DNA of 36,075 bases from Thiohalomonas denitrificans (GCF_016841685.1 NZ_JAENYR010000036.1:1-36075); one strand, 5' to 3'. Shown: positions 27,248 through 35,235, counted from the first letter of the stretch. A program made the numbers and translations. The notes: generated by a model not told the origin, from the letters alone.

Positions 27248-27814
27248 ATGAACTGGAAGAGAACGGCCCAATGGGTCTGTGTCGCGTCAATCATATTGAC
27301 GGCGCCGGCAATAGCTGATAGAGAGCGGTCTCCGGACGGGGAGCGGGCGTCGCCGGCTGTTCAGAATGCAGCCGATGTCGTGCCGGCTGCATCCTCCTCC
27401 TATCGGAAGGCCTGTGGGGTCTGTCACTTTGCCTATCCGGCGGGTTTACTTCCCCCGCAGTCCTGGGAACGGATACTGACCGGACTGGACGATCACTTTG
27501 GCGAAAGCGTCGAACTGTCGCGCAGTGAGCTGGATAGCGCCCGTCGCTACCTTTTGAACAATGCCGCCGGCCGGGGGCCACATCAACTGCCCTATCAACT
27601 GCTGCGCTCGCTCGGTGACGATGTGGAGCCGCTTCGGATCACGGGGATTCCGTACTTTATTGAAAAACACGATGGCATTCCGGGGGCGGCGGTCCGGGAT
27701 AACCCGCAGGTACGCTCCTGGAGCCACTGCGATGCCTGTCACACCCGTGCCGACGAGGGCCGTTTCTCCGAGGATGAGGTTCAGATTCCGGGCTTCACCG
27801 GTAGCTTGGACTAG
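27248..27814 (+). CDS. Di-haem cytochrome c (DHC family)
   Basis: A 188-residue periplasmic cytochrome with CAGGAG 12 bases before the ATG. The signal peptide is QWVCVASIILTAPAIA-DR. There are two haem motifs, CGVCH (56-60, in SYRKACGVCHFAYPAGLLPP) and CDACH (161-165, in SWSHCDACHTRADEG). The first is followed by the family-typical SWERILTGLDDHFGE. This is the di-haem cytochrome c family (PF09626) known from phototrophs and methylotrophs, usually beside a membrane cytochrome b. No such gene is adjacent here. The stop codon lies within the start of a MITE-like terminal repeat (27811), so the 3' end is shared with mobile-type sequence and the last residues may be derived from it. Confidence 0.88.
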   Translation: MNWKRTAQWVCVASIILTAPAIADRERSPDGERASPAVQNAADVVPAASSSYRKACGVCHFAYPAGLLPPQSWERILTGLDDHFGESVELSRSELDSARRYLLNNAAGRGPHQLPYQLLRSLGDDVEPLRITGIPYFIEKHDGIPGAAVRDNPQVRSWSHCDACHTRADEGRFSEDEVQIPGFTGSLD

Positions 27815-28039
27815 GAGCCTGTCCGAGATAGCGACTATTGAATCAGGTTTTTCGGTTCAGCGAGGCGAGAAGCGGCCAGATGCAAGGCACTTGCCCGCCG
27901 GGGGAGGTCATTCCACCTCAAGGGCAAGTAAGCAGGCTTATCACCTCGCCCGAAGTGAGCCCCCGAGCGACGCCGGTGCGGCGTTGCAGCGCTTGACAAG
28001 GGAATGGCGCGCTGCGCCTTGCCCTGACGCCGCTCGGGG
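27811..28039. repeat. MITE-like left end plus palindromic dispersed repeat
   Basis: The 16 bases CTAGGAGCCTGTCCGA at 27811-27826 match the terminal repeat of the element at 29284 in 15 positions. No matching right end lies before lpxD. The interior differs from the other copies. Downstream, CCCCGAGCGACG (27961-27972) and CGCCGCTCGGGG (28028-28039) form an inverted pair around a nested hairpin with GGCGCGCTGCGCC. No gene is recognised between the di-haem cytochrome and lpxD (27815-28194). Confidence 0.6.
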
Positions 28040-28194
28040 ACTCTGAAGGCGCCATTAGGCGTGTGGGCTGGCGGCGGCTCTTGTTGAGCGCTTTACCGTA
28101 GTGACCTGAGCCGGTATTCGTCTGCCGAGGTTCCAGGAGCCCGGCTACCGCAGATCCAGCAAAAAGAATTGCAAAAAAAGAGCAGGGTAAATGG

Positions 28195-29172
28195 ATGAGC
28201 TACACGTTAGCCGAAATTGGTGAACATTTTGGCCTGAAGGTCGAGGGCGACCCCGCCCTGACCATAGAAGGGCTTTGTGGGTTGACGGACGACCTTCCCG
28301 GTCGCCTTTCCTTTATCGGATCCCCGAAGCTTCTGGAACAGGCGGCCCGATCGCGGATTGACGCCTTTATCACCAAGCCGGGGATGGTAGTCGAGGGCAA
28401 GGTCAATCTCTACAGCGATGACCCGGAGTACGCCATCGCGCAGATTGCGGAGTGGTTCCGTCCGGCGCCCATGCTACAGGATGAAAGGATCCATCCCGGC
28501 GCCGTTATCGGCAACCATGCCGACCTGGGCGAGGCGGTGCGGATTGGCCCGGGGGTAATTCTCGGTCGCCACGTCCGCGTGGGGGACCACACGGAGATTC
28601 TGGCCGGAACCGTCATCATGGACCACGTCGTGATCGGCGAAAACTGCCTGATCCATCCGAATGTAACGATTCGAGAGCACTGCAGCATCGGTGATCGGGT
28701 GATTTTACAACCGGGAGTCGTTATCGGCGGGGATGGTTACGGCTATCTGCTGCGAGATGGCGAGCACAAGAAGATTCCTCAGATTGGTGGAGTGATTATC
28801 GATAATGACGTCGAGATTGGAGCTAATGCCACCGTGGACCGCGGGCGCTTCTTGTCGACCCGTGTCGGGCGGGGCACCAAAATCGATAATTTCGTTCACG
28901 TGGCTCATAACGTGCAAGTTGGTGAACACTGCCTGCTGGTATCGCACGTCGCCATCGCCGGCAGCACGAAATTGGGTAATCACGTCACCCTGGCTGGTCA
29001 GGTCGGGCTGGTTCACCACATTGATATTGCCGATGGGGTCACCGTCCTCGGGCAGTCGATGGTTACCAAGAGTATCAATGAAAAAGGCGTGTGGGCCGGC
29101 AGTCCGGCGCAGCCCGCCGATCTGTGGCGACGTTCAGTGGCACTGGCTTACAAGCAGGCAAGGAAGAGGTAG
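28195..29172 (+). CDS. lpxD: UDP-3-O-acylglucosamine N-acyltransferase (LpxD)
   Basis: A 325-residue cytoplasmic enzyme that adds the N-linked acyl chain in lipid A synthesis. The N-terminal uridine-binding domain (about 1-95) has LTIEGLCGLTDDLPGRLSFI and ends AEWFRPAP. The left-handed beta-helix with hexapeptide repeats runs from about 98 to 290 (HPGAVIGNHADLGEAVRIGP), with the catalytic His238 in VHVAHNVQVGEH and DRGRFLSTRVGRGTKIDN. The C-terminal helix ends YKQARKR. The length is slightly under the usual ~340. It is not in the normal bamA-skp-lpxD-fabZ-lpxA cluster; it stands alone between MITE-like ends, so it may be a second, acquired copy. The ribosome binding site is weak (GAGCAGGG). 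Confidence 0.95.
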   Translation: MSYTLAEIGEHFGLKVEGDPALTIEGLCGLTDDLPGRLSFIGSPKLLEQAARSRIDAFITKPGMVVEGKVNLYSDDPEYAIAQIAEWFRPAPMLQDERIHPGAVIGNHADLGEAVRIGPGVILGRHVRVGDHTEILAGTVIMDHVVIGENCLIHPNVTIREHCSIGDRVILQPGVVIGGDGYGYLLRDGEHKKIPQIGGVIIDNDVEIGANATVDRGRFLSTRVGRGTKIDNFVHVAHNVQVGEHCLLVSHVAIAGSTKLGNHVTLAGQVGLVHHIDIADGVTVLGQSMVTKSINEKGVWAGSPAQPADLWRRSVALAYKQARKR

Positions 29173-29283
29173 AAACGGCCACGTATCACGAACAGGTCGT
29201 GATGAGATTCGGTGGCGATCCACCCAAAAATGTCCGGTTTGGTGCTCGTAGAAATACGAATGGTGGAACAGGACTGATCGTGC

Positions 29284-29546
29284 CTGGGAGCCTGTCCGAG
29301 AAGAGACTGACCTACTCGGCTCTGGCCTCCTGCTTCGCTCTAACTCCTCCATCCATGGAGTCGTGTGGCCAAGCCTGCTTGACCAGATCTCCCGCTCATT
29401 TTCGTTGAATAGAACCACTCGGCTCGGGCATCCTGCTTCACTCTACCGACTGCGTCCATGCAGTCGTATTCGTCTCGAATGAGCGAAAAATCTGACTCAA
29501 TCAGTCTTGCCCTCGTGACGGTCGCTATGCTCGGACAGGCTCCCAG
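29284..29546. mobile_element. MITE-like element with 16-bp perfect terminal repeats
   Basis: A 263-bp non-coding element bounded by CTGGGAGCCTGTCCGA (29284-29299) and its exact complement (29531-29546). The interior shares GCTTCGCTCTAACTCCTCCA and a repeat of the 'ctcggctc...cctgcttc' block with itself and with the copy at 23369-23584. No target-site duplication is evident. It encodes no transposase and was probably moved by a related insertion sequence elsewhere. Confidence 0.8.
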
Positions 29547-30038
29547 AGTCTTGTCACCTCTAATGGCGCCTTGCCGGGCCCGCGATGCCCTACATGAAAA
29601 GCTGGAGCAACCGCAGTCGACGGGCCGGTATGGTGATGCTTGGTACCCGCGCCGCGGTATTCCTCCACTGTTTGAACTTCGATGGTATGACGAAAAAAAA
29701 CTGACGGCGGCACGGGAATTTGGAAGAGTACTCCGGCCCACGCGCTCTGATGTGGGAGGCGCGAAGTCGGCCATTTTCCCTCCCCGCTCGTAATTCGTTG
29801 AACGCCAGCCTTTGGTAGCTGGATTGCCGGGCCCGTCCAGATGTGAATTCGGGTCGGGCATGTGAACGGGTTCCAGCCGAGCCGCCAACCCTATCGCAAA
29901 TCATAAGAACTCCTAACCTGATGAGACTGAACGCACATTGAAAAGCCCTCAACACTTTTATTCTGCCCACCTCATTTAAACGGCAAAGGGCAGTGCCGCA
30001 ATCATTCTCCAGGGAGGGCGATTTCCGGAGGTGTGTGG
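29547..30038. other. Intergenic region without a recognised gene
   Basis: About 490 bp between the MITE-like element and the Ig-like lipoprotein. Frames on both strands run through part of it, but they start inside the element and show no family motif or ribosome binding site. It could hold decayed coding sequence. The lipoprotein promoter should lie at its right end. Confidence 0.4.
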
Positions 30039-30866
30039 ATGTTTTCCCTGCGTTGGCTTGGTCTTTTTGTGGTCTTGAGCACGACTGTGGTTTTGTCGGC
30101 CTGCGGTGGAGGTGGTGATACGCCACTGGATCCTGTTCCCAGTGAACCGATCTCTGAAGATGGGAGTGGGACCGAACCGGCCGGTCTTGATGGTGATGGC
30201 ACATCCGATACCGATGGTACGGATGGTACGGAATCCGCTTCTGGCGAGGTTCAAGACCCGGAGAGCTCCGATTCCGATTCGGCAACCGATGAGGCCGATG
30301 TTGCTGACCCTGATCCCGTAAACCGTGCTCCGGAGATCAGTGGCACGCCATCCACCGAAGTGACCGAGAACAGCGAATACCAATTCACCCCCACGGCCTC
30401 CGACGCGGATGGGGATGACCTCTTCTTCCGCATTGAAAACCGTCCGACCTGGGCGCAGTGGGATGACAAAACGGGGACACTGAGCGGGACGCCGGACTAT
30501 ACCGATGTGGGGACAACCAATGGAGTGGTGATTAGCGTGACGGACGGTGTATTGACGACGGCTCTCGAGGCATTTGATCTCACCGTTATCGGCGATGGCA
30601 TCGGCAACGGCACGGCGGCAATCAGCTGGACGCCCCCGACCACCCGCACCGATGGCAGTGCACTGACGGACCTTTCAGGATACCGGATCCATTATGGCCA
30701 GCAATCCGGCGAATACTCTGAAATCGTCGAGGTAGGTCCGGGGAACACCGCCCACGTCATCGAGCAATTGGATCAGGGGCAGTGGTATTTCACCATGACT
30801 GCTCTGGATGGCGAGGGGTTGGAGAGCGAGTTTTCGGAGGAGGACCAAAAGCTCATCGCCTACTGA
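30039..30866 (+). CDS. Lipoprotein with Ig-like and fibronectin III-like domains
   Basis: A 275-residue lipoprotein. ATG 30039 is favoured over GTG 30033 because GGAGG is seven bases before it. The signal ends VVLSACGGGG (lipobox LSAC, Cys about 22). Residues about 25-95 are an Asp/Ser/Thr/Gly/Glu-rich low-complexity linker with DGDGTSDTDGTDGT. A putative Ig/cadherin-like domain follows (NRAPEISGTPSTEVTENSEY, FTPTASDADGDDLFFRIENR, GTLSGTPDYTDVGT), then an FnIII-like domain (GTAAISWTPPTTRTDGS, SGYRIHYGQQSGEY, GQWYFTMTALDGEG). It is likely surface-exposed and binds calcium through the acidic loops. The ligand is unknown. Confidence 0.82.
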   Translation: MFSLRWLGLFVVLSTTVVLSACGGGGDTPLDPVPSEPISEDGSGTEPAGLDGDGTSDTDGTDGTESASGEVQDPESSDSDSATDEADVADPDPVNRAPEISGTPSTEVTENSEYQFTPTASDADGDDLFFRIENRPTWAQWDDKTGTLSGTPDYTDVGTTNGVVISVTDGVLTTALEAFDLTVIGDGIGNGTAAISWTPPTTRTDGSALTDLSGYRIHYGQQSGEYSEIVEVGPGNTAHVIEQLDQGQWYFTMTALDGEGLESEFSEEDQKLIAY

Positions 30867-30886
30867 TGCGGGTGAGTGTGTCGGCT

Positions 30887-31213
30887 TCAGCAGCGATTGA
30901 TGAAGTTATCGAACTGTTTGATCAACACCAGCAGCATTCCCGTATCGCAATCGACTTCCCGGAAGGTGTGCTCGGCGATCGGAAAGATATCGGAACGGGA
31001 TGGCCAGTCTTCTCCAATCTCCACAATCGTTTTGGTCTTGGGGATGAAGACCCACTGCAGCCACTGGTGGAATTTCAGCGTGTCATAGCAGAAGGGCGCG
31101 AGGCTCGACAACGCCTCTTCCGGAGGCGGGCTTGCCTCCCACAACCCGATACAGTGCATTTCTGCCTCGATGGCCAGTAGTAGATCGGCAAGCTGATGGG
31201 TTTCGCTGTTCAT
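30887..31213 (-). CDS. YqcC-family (DUF446) protein
   Basis: A 108-residue all-helical cytoplasmic protein. ATG 31213 is preferred to an upstream TTG because the family begins in this way (MNSETHQLADLLLAIEAEMH). Characteristic segments are CIGLWEASPPPEEALSSLAP, FCYDTLKFHQWLQWVFIPK and the C-terminal GMLLVLIKQFDNFINRC. In enterics yqcC lies beside the tRNA pseudouridine synthase truC; no truC is adjacent here. The molecular function is unknown. The family is typical of Gammaproteobacteria, which supports the taxonomic guess. Confidence 0.87.
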   Translation of the reverse strand: MNSETHQLADLLLAIEAEMHCIGLWEASPPPEEALSSLAPFCYDTLKFHQWLQWVFIPKTKTIVEIGEDWPSRSDIFPIAEHTFREVDCDTGMLLVLIKQFDNFINRC

Positions 31214-31379
31214 GATTTCTGTGGGAAGGGCGGCGCGTCTTTCGGACAAGCTTTCATGGTACCACCGGTTCGTTGCACAGTAACCCCGCGTCTGCGTCCA
31301 TCCCGCCTTGGGGGCTGTAGACCCGGGGAATGGTTACGGGTGAAAATAGTCGTGTCCATTCTGTAACAGAGGTCATACG

Positions 31380-31958
31380 ATGAACCGAACCATCAAAGGG
31401 ACACGGACTGAGAAAAACCTGCTGACCGCTTTCGCGGGTGAGTCGCAGGCGCGTAATCGCTATACCTATTTCGCCGCCGTGGCCCGCAAGGAGGGATTGG
31501 TTCAGATCAGCCATATCTTCGAGGAAACCGCTGACCAGGAAAAGGAGCATGCCAAGCGTTTCTTCAAGTTTCTGGAAGGTGGCGAGGTGGAGATTAATTA
31601 TTCCTTTCCGGCGGGGAAGATGGACGACACCCTGGAAAATCTCTATGCAGCCGCTGAGGGAGAGAATTACGAGTGGGCGGAGATGTATCCCGCCTGTGCT
31701 CAGGTGGCAGAGGAAGAGGGGGTCTCCGACATTGCCGCGGTCTTCGAGGCGATTTCGATCGCTGAAAAGCAGCACGAGCGCCGTTATCGGATGCTTGCCG
31801 AGAACCTTGACGCGGGCCGGGTCTTCAGGCGCAACGGGAAGGTTATCTGGCGCTGTCGAAACTGCGGCTATCTCCATGAAGCCGAAGAGGCTCCCGAGGT
31901 CTGCCCGGCCTGCGATCATCTCCGGGCCCATTTCGAACTGCTGGCGGAAAACTGGTAA
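31380..31958 (+). CDS. Rubrerythrin
   Basis: A 192-residue non-haem iron peroxidase of the cytoplasm. AGAGGT precedes the ATG. The four-helix domain carries the di-iron ligands in GESQARNRYTYFAA (Glu21), EETADQEKEHAKRF (Glu54, His57), EGENYEWAEMYPACAQVAEE and EAISIAEKQHERRY. The C-terminal rubredoxin-like domain (about 155-192) has two CxxC pairs, WRCRNCGYLHE and EVCPACDHLRAHFE, binding one iron. Family role: reduction of hydrogen peroxide in anaerobes and microaerobes, which suits the low-oxygen genes elsewhere in the window. The next gene begins 12 bases after its stop. Confidence 0.94.
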   Translation: MNRTIKGTRTEKNLLTAFAGESQARNRYTYFAAVARKEGLVQISHIFEETADQEKEHAKRFFKFLEGGEVEINYSFPAGKMDDTLENLYAAAEGENYEWAEMYPACAQVAEEEGVSDIAAVFEAISIAEKQHERRYRMLAENLDAGRVFRRNGKVIWRCRNCGYLHEAEEAPEVCPACDHLRAHFELLAENW

Positions 31959-31970
31959 ATGGAGGCGGGT

Positions 31971-32330
31971 ATGCGCGCGGTTTTTGTCTGGTTCGTCCTG
32001 CTGGGCTGGTTGAGCCCTGTGCACGGTGCTGACTACCTGCGGGATCAGAGTGAAGTGCATTCACTCCTTGAGGGGCAGGTACTTCAGGGGATCTATCTTC
32101 GTACAGGCTCTGCCTACACCCTTGAGTTTGCAGAGGACGGCACTCTGCACAACAGCTCCGGGGCAAAGGGCCGCTGGTGGGTCAATGAGCGCGGTCAGTA
32201 TTGCCGGGAGTGGCTGAGCGGCCGCTTGAAAGGCAATCAGGCCTGTCTGGATTTGGTATTCGAAGACGGTGGCATTGCCATTCATTCCGGAGGGAAAAAA
32301 GTAGCCGAGGGTCGCCTCACCGGCAATTGA
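31971..32330 (+). CDS. Small secreted protein of unknown function
   Basis: A 119-residue exported protein. ATG 31971 is chosen over the ATG at 31959 because GGAGG sits correctly before it. The signal peptide is MRAVFVWFVLLGWLSPVHG-AD. The mature part is beta-rich: LLEGQVLQGIYLRTGSAYTL, FAEDGTLHNSSGAKGRWWVN, RGQYCREWLSGRLKGNQACL, with two Cys that may form a disulfide. The pattern of a G...W...Y...W loop recalls small periplasmic barrel or lipocalin-like proteins, but no family is claimed. It follows rubrerythrin closely and is probably co-transcribed with it. Confidence 0.72.
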   Translation: MRAVFVWFVLLGWLSPVHGADYLRDQSEVHSLLEGQVLQGIYLRTGSAYTLEFAEDGTLHNSSGAKGRWWVNERGQYCREWLSGRLKGNQACLDLVFEDGGIAIHSGGKKVAEGRLTGN

Positions 32331-32441
32331 TAGCCGGTTCTCTTTGCCTGGTCCGCAATTTCCCGGATAGGCAGCTGTCCTGTTGCCTCCTACGGTGGTT
32401 CGTAAGCGTACGCCCGATCAGATGGTGCAAGGAGGCTTGCT

Positions 32442-33227
32442 ATGAAACAGAAAAAACTGACCGTTGTGATAGCGGCGGTTATGGGGCTATCACTCGGTGT
32501 ACCTTCCTATATGCTCGGGCAGGAGCAGGGCGTGACAGACGCCGCTACCGAGCAGCAGCAGATCGGTTCAGAGCAGCCGTCCGGCAATATCATGAACATG
32601 GCCGCCAGCGAGCTGAAAGCCGAACCCATCTATAACGAAGTCTCCTCCGAAAATATGCGTCTGGCGGATGCCGCCCGGCAGGAACAGCAGACCTCTCAGC
32701 CGGTGGCCGCTGATACGCCCGCTGCCGACGTAGAGTTGGCTGCGTTCGAAGCGCTGGATGCAGACAGCGATGGCTTTATCGGCAGGCAGGAGTCCGGACT
32801 TAGCAGGCCCTTGGCGGAGAAATGGCTGGCGGTCGATATCGACTCCGACGGCCAGATCGATGAAACGGAATTCAGTGCCTTTGAAGCCGGTTACAGTGCC
32901 CACGTTCGGGCCCGGCAGGGAACGCAATCGCCAAGCCGGCGGCAGTCCGGAATGGCGCAGCAGCCGCAATCCCGCGATTCGCAAGAGCTCGCGCGGTTTT
33001 CTGAACTGGATGAAAACGATGATGGTTATCTGAGCGAACAGGAAGCCGAAGGCCATGAGCGACTCGTCGAAGACTGGGAACAGGCGGACACCAATAATGA
33101 CGGCCATGTGGACCCGGTTGAATTCAGCGCATTTGAAAGCGCAATTCGACCTGAACGGTCGATGCAGCGTCAGCGGCCTGAGGATCGGCCACCGTCCAGC
33201 GGAATGGGGCAGGAGCAAAATCAGTAA
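32442..33227 (+). CDS. Exported protein with four EF-hand calcium-binding loops
   Basis: A 261-residue protein with AAGGAGG before the ATG. The signal peptide is KKLTVVIAAVMGLSLGVPSYMLG. A Gln/Glu-rich region (about 25-95) precedes two EF-hand pairs: DADSDGFIGRQE (106-117), DIDSDGQIDETE (132-143), DENDDGYLSEQE (190-201) and DTNNDGHVDPVE (216-227). All have Asp at 1, 3 or 5 and Glu at 12, so each should bind calcium. The pairs are joined by a Gln/Arg/Ser-rich linker, and the tail is Arg/Pro/Gln-rich. It probably acts in the periplasm or outside as a calcium-dependent protein; the partner is unknown. A strong terminator follows. Confidence 0.88.
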   Translation: MKQKKLTVVIAAVMGLSLGVPSYMLGQEQGVTDAATEQQQIGSEQPSGNIMNMAASELKAEPIYNEVSSENMRLADAARQEQQTSQPVAADTPAADVELAAFEALDADSDGFIGRQESGLSRPLAEKWLAVDIDSDGQIDETEFSAFEAGYSAHVRARQGTQSPSRRQSGMAQQPQSRDSQELARFSELDENDDGYLSEQEAEGHERLVEDWEQADTNNDGHVDPVEFSAFESAIRPERSMQRQRPEDRPPSSGMGQEQNQ

Positions 33228-33248
33228 CGTTGATCCCCGTTAGGATTC

Positions 33249-33272
33249 ACCCGGCTTCGGCCGGGTTTTTTG
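33249..33272 (+). terminator. Rho-independent terminator of the EF-hand gene
   Basis: ACCCGGC and GCCGGGT form a perfect 7-bp stem over a TTCG tetraloop, followed by a T run (TTTTTT) and a second T run a few bases on. It lies 22 bases after the EF-hand gene stop. Confidence 0.9.
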
Positions 33273-33321
33273 TGTTTTTTAATAACTGCTTGCCCGGGTG
33301 ATCGCGCACGGCCCAGGAAAT

Positions 33322-33424
33322 CCGTCATCCCCGCGTAGGCGGGGATCCATTTTGAGCCATGCTTCTGTTCTCTGGATTCCCGCCTCCCCCCCCCGCCTGC
33401 GCGGGGGTGACAGGGAATGACGGA
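33322..33424. repeat. Dispersed GTCATCCCCGCG-type palindromic repeat
   Basis: CCGTCATCCCCGCG at the left and AGGGAATGACGG at the right bracket the repeat. Inside are CCCCGCGTAGGCGGGG (a hairpin) and CCCGCCTGCGCGGGG, together with a run of eight or more C. This is the well-known interspersed repeat found between genes in many Proteobacteria. It follows the EF-hand terminator and contains no gene. Confidence 0.8.
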
Positions 33425-33581
33425 GGGGGTGAGTAGCTGCGTTTTTTATTGCTTGGCGTGATCTGCGCGGGAAAATCTGGCAATTCGGGGCCTGGCATTT
33501 ATACTTTGCTAGTCCCTATGGCTAAAACAATTCCCGTGATATAACTGTTATGCAGTTCACAAAAAAACAAAGGAGTGACCC

Positions 33582-33887
33582 ATGGACCCCGCGTTTGATG
33601 TATCTCAAGTAATTACGTTCGCTGCTATTGCTGTCATGGGCTACTGTTTGTGGCTGGTGTTCAATCTGAAGGGCAGCATTCCCGGCGGCATCGTCGGCAA
33701 GAGCTGGGACACCCTGTTGTGGCTGGTGGGGCTATTTGCGGTGGGTTATATCAGTACGCCCTTTTTCAACTCCATGCCGGAAAGCGCCTTGCGGCTTCTT
33801 GTCGCCTGCATCTTCTTCTTCGGGGCAATCTACGTCTTGATCACCGTCAAGCTGCTCTATCGCGTGATCCAGGAGGTAATGGATTGA
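33582..33887 (+). CDS. Small membrane protein of unknown function
   Basis: A 101-residue protein with AAAGGAG eight bases before the ATG. It has three hydrophobic segments: VITFAAIAVMGYCLWLVFNL, TLLWLVGLFAVGYISTPFF and ALRLLVACIFFFGAIYVLIT. No signal peptide or catalytic motif is seen. The stop overlaps the next start (TGATG), so the two products are made together. No family is recognised. Confidence 0.78.
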   Translation: MDPAFDVSQVITFAAIAVMGYCLWLVFNLKGSIPGGIVGKSWDTLLWLVGLFAVGYISTPFFNSMPESALRLLVACIFFFGAIYVLITVKLLYRVIQEVMD

Positions 33888-34348
33888 TGGACAAAACGGC
33901 AACGGTCCGTAAAACCGACAAAGGTGAAGAGGAGCTTCGATCGCGAACCCTCGGCCTCGCCAAGGAATTGCGTCATGTCCTTATTCTGGTGGACGGACGC
34001 TCTTCGGTCGAACAACTGGCTGAAAAGGGGGGGCAGGACTGGGATGTGCAGGGCCGGTTGGTAGAGTTGGCCCGAGGAGGATTTGTCAGCATCGCCGGCA
34101 TGTCACCCGAGGTGTTTGAATCGGATATCAATATCGCAGCTATTCGTGATCAACTGGTACTGATCGCGGAAGATGTACTGGGCGATGACGCCACCAAGGT
34201 AGTGCAGAAGCTTAATGCCGCGCCCGAGACTCGAGAGGGACTGCTCCATGTGGCTGCCCAGTGCAAGAAGCTGGTGAAGCTGCTCATCGATGAAAGCAAG
34301 GCGGAAGAACTCGAGCGCCGTTGTCAGGGGGCACTCGCGGTCCTCTGA
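33887..34348 (+). CDS. Cytoplasmic protein with winged-helix-like N-terminus
   Basis: A 153-residue soluble protein. AGGAGG lies 11 bases before the ATG, inside the preceding gene. The first part (SRTLGLAKELRHVLILVDGR, SSVEQLAEK, LVELARGGFVSIAG; about 18-70) resembles the winged-helix-like module seen in many betaproteobacterial and gammaproteobacterial regulators and signalling proteins ('L...LR..L.LVDG..sv..L'). The second part (about 78-150) is helical, with a Leu-rich amphipathic helix and ending RRCQGALAVL. With the coupled membrane protein it may form a two-gene sensing unit. This is inference. Confidence 0.7.
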   Translation: MDKTATVRKTDKGEEELRSRTLGLAKELRHVLILVDGRSSVEQLAEKGGQDWDVQGRLVELARGGFVSIAGMSPEVFESDINIAAIRDQLVLIAEDVLGDDATKVVQKLNAAPETREGLLHVAAQCKKLVKLLIDESKAEELERRCQGALAVL

Positions 34349-34412
34349 AGTCGGGACCGGCGGCGGGCCGGATCCAAACCAACCGCTGTGCCGGCCGGAC
34401 TGCCCTGGGCGT

Positions 34413-34937
34413 TCATCTGCCGCTTTCGCAGAGATCGCGCATTGCGGTGTATTGCTCGAGTGAAATCCCGGCAGTGGAAAAGTCGAAGGCATCCGGATAA
34501 CCGCTGGCGGCCTCCGCACGTCTTTCGGCCTCACTGCACCATTTGATCGCCCATGCCGCGGGGGTGGCAGCTCCGAACGAGCCCGATGTCTCTGCCCGGC
34601 CCAGTGCCTGATGGAAGCCGCTGCGGGACAGGTTCCGGTGCACAGCGGCAACAGCGGCCGGATCCCGTTGTTGCACGGCTTCCACGAGAGAGTTGGCAGC
34701 CTGATCGATAACCGCCTGAGAGGCGGCTTCCAGGTGTCCTGCAATACGATCCCTGATTGCAGGATAAGTACTTGACGCCTTATCCCCCGAACCGGCGGTT
34801 TCCGCCAGGAAGGTCTGCAGCGCGGCCAGTCCTGCTACCGCCCGGCGCGCAGTCGCGGAGGAGCGACGTAGTCGTTCGCAGAAGGCGTCGATGCCGTCTG
34901 GCGTGATCGTTAATCGGAAAGGTTGATCAGCTCTCAT
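34413..34937 (-). CDS. Helical protein of unknown function
   Basis: A 174-residue protein. ATG 34937 (GAGAG just before it) is chosen; the open frame continues upstream through sequence overlapping the zinc-ribbon gene in another frame, which is unlikely to be coding. It is Ala-rich and largely helical: RLTITPDGIDAFCERLRRSS, AVAGLAALQTFLAETAGS, GHLEAASQAVIDQAANSLVE, and near the end EQYTAMRDLCESGR. There is no signal peptide or TM segment. No family is recognised. Confidence 0.65.
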   Translation of the reverse strand: MRADQPFRLTITPDGIDAFCERLRRSSATARRAVAGLAALQTFLAETAGSGDKASSTYPAIRDRIAGHLEAASQAVIDQAANSLVEAVQQRDPAAVAAVHRNLSRSGFHQALGRAETSGSFGAATPAAWAIKWCSEAERRAEAASGYPDAFDFSTAGISLEQYTAMRDLCESGR

Positions 34938-35007
34938 AGCTCTCTGCCCCCCCTTGCAGTAATTTCCACGCAACTTGGCACCGCGCACCGGCGGCCTGCC
35001 GGGAAAC

Positions 35008-35235
35008 TTACTGAGGGGCGGAGGTTTCAGTGAATTCTTCCCCGGATGTCGGGGGCAGCCATGCGACTTCGATAATAGCGCGGCTGGCCTGGAATGGCAC
35101 GCGCGCCCTGCAGCCGGCGCAAAGGAATTCCCGGTAGTCGCTGCGTGCACCTATCATCGCCATTCCCAGCCCGACGGTTCCCTGCGTTCCGCAGGAGGGA
35201 CAGACGATGTCTTCTGTTTTCCTGATTCCCGACAT
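35008..35235 (-). CDS. Small zinc-ribbon protein
   Basis: A 75-residue protein. ATG 35235 is chosen because GAGGAG lies eight to ten bases before it; a GTG eight codons earlier is possible. Two CxxC pairs (IVCPSCGTQGTVG and FLCAGCRARVPF) form a zinc ribbon at about residues 11-44. The remainder is short and polar. Such proteins can be nucleic-acid-binding or act as small structural zinc proteins; no role is assigned. It lies upstream of the helical protein in the same direction, 70 bases apart, so the two may be one transcript. Confidence 0.72.
   Translation of the reverse strand: MSGIRKTEDIVCPSCGTQGTVGLGMAMIGARSDYREFLCAGCRARVPFQASRAIIEVAWLPPTSGEEFTETSAPQ

Noticed and set aside
29458-29793. 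111-codon frame after lpxD
   Set aside because: It starts inside the MITE-like element and shows no domain; the Arg-rich translation looks like non-coding sequence.
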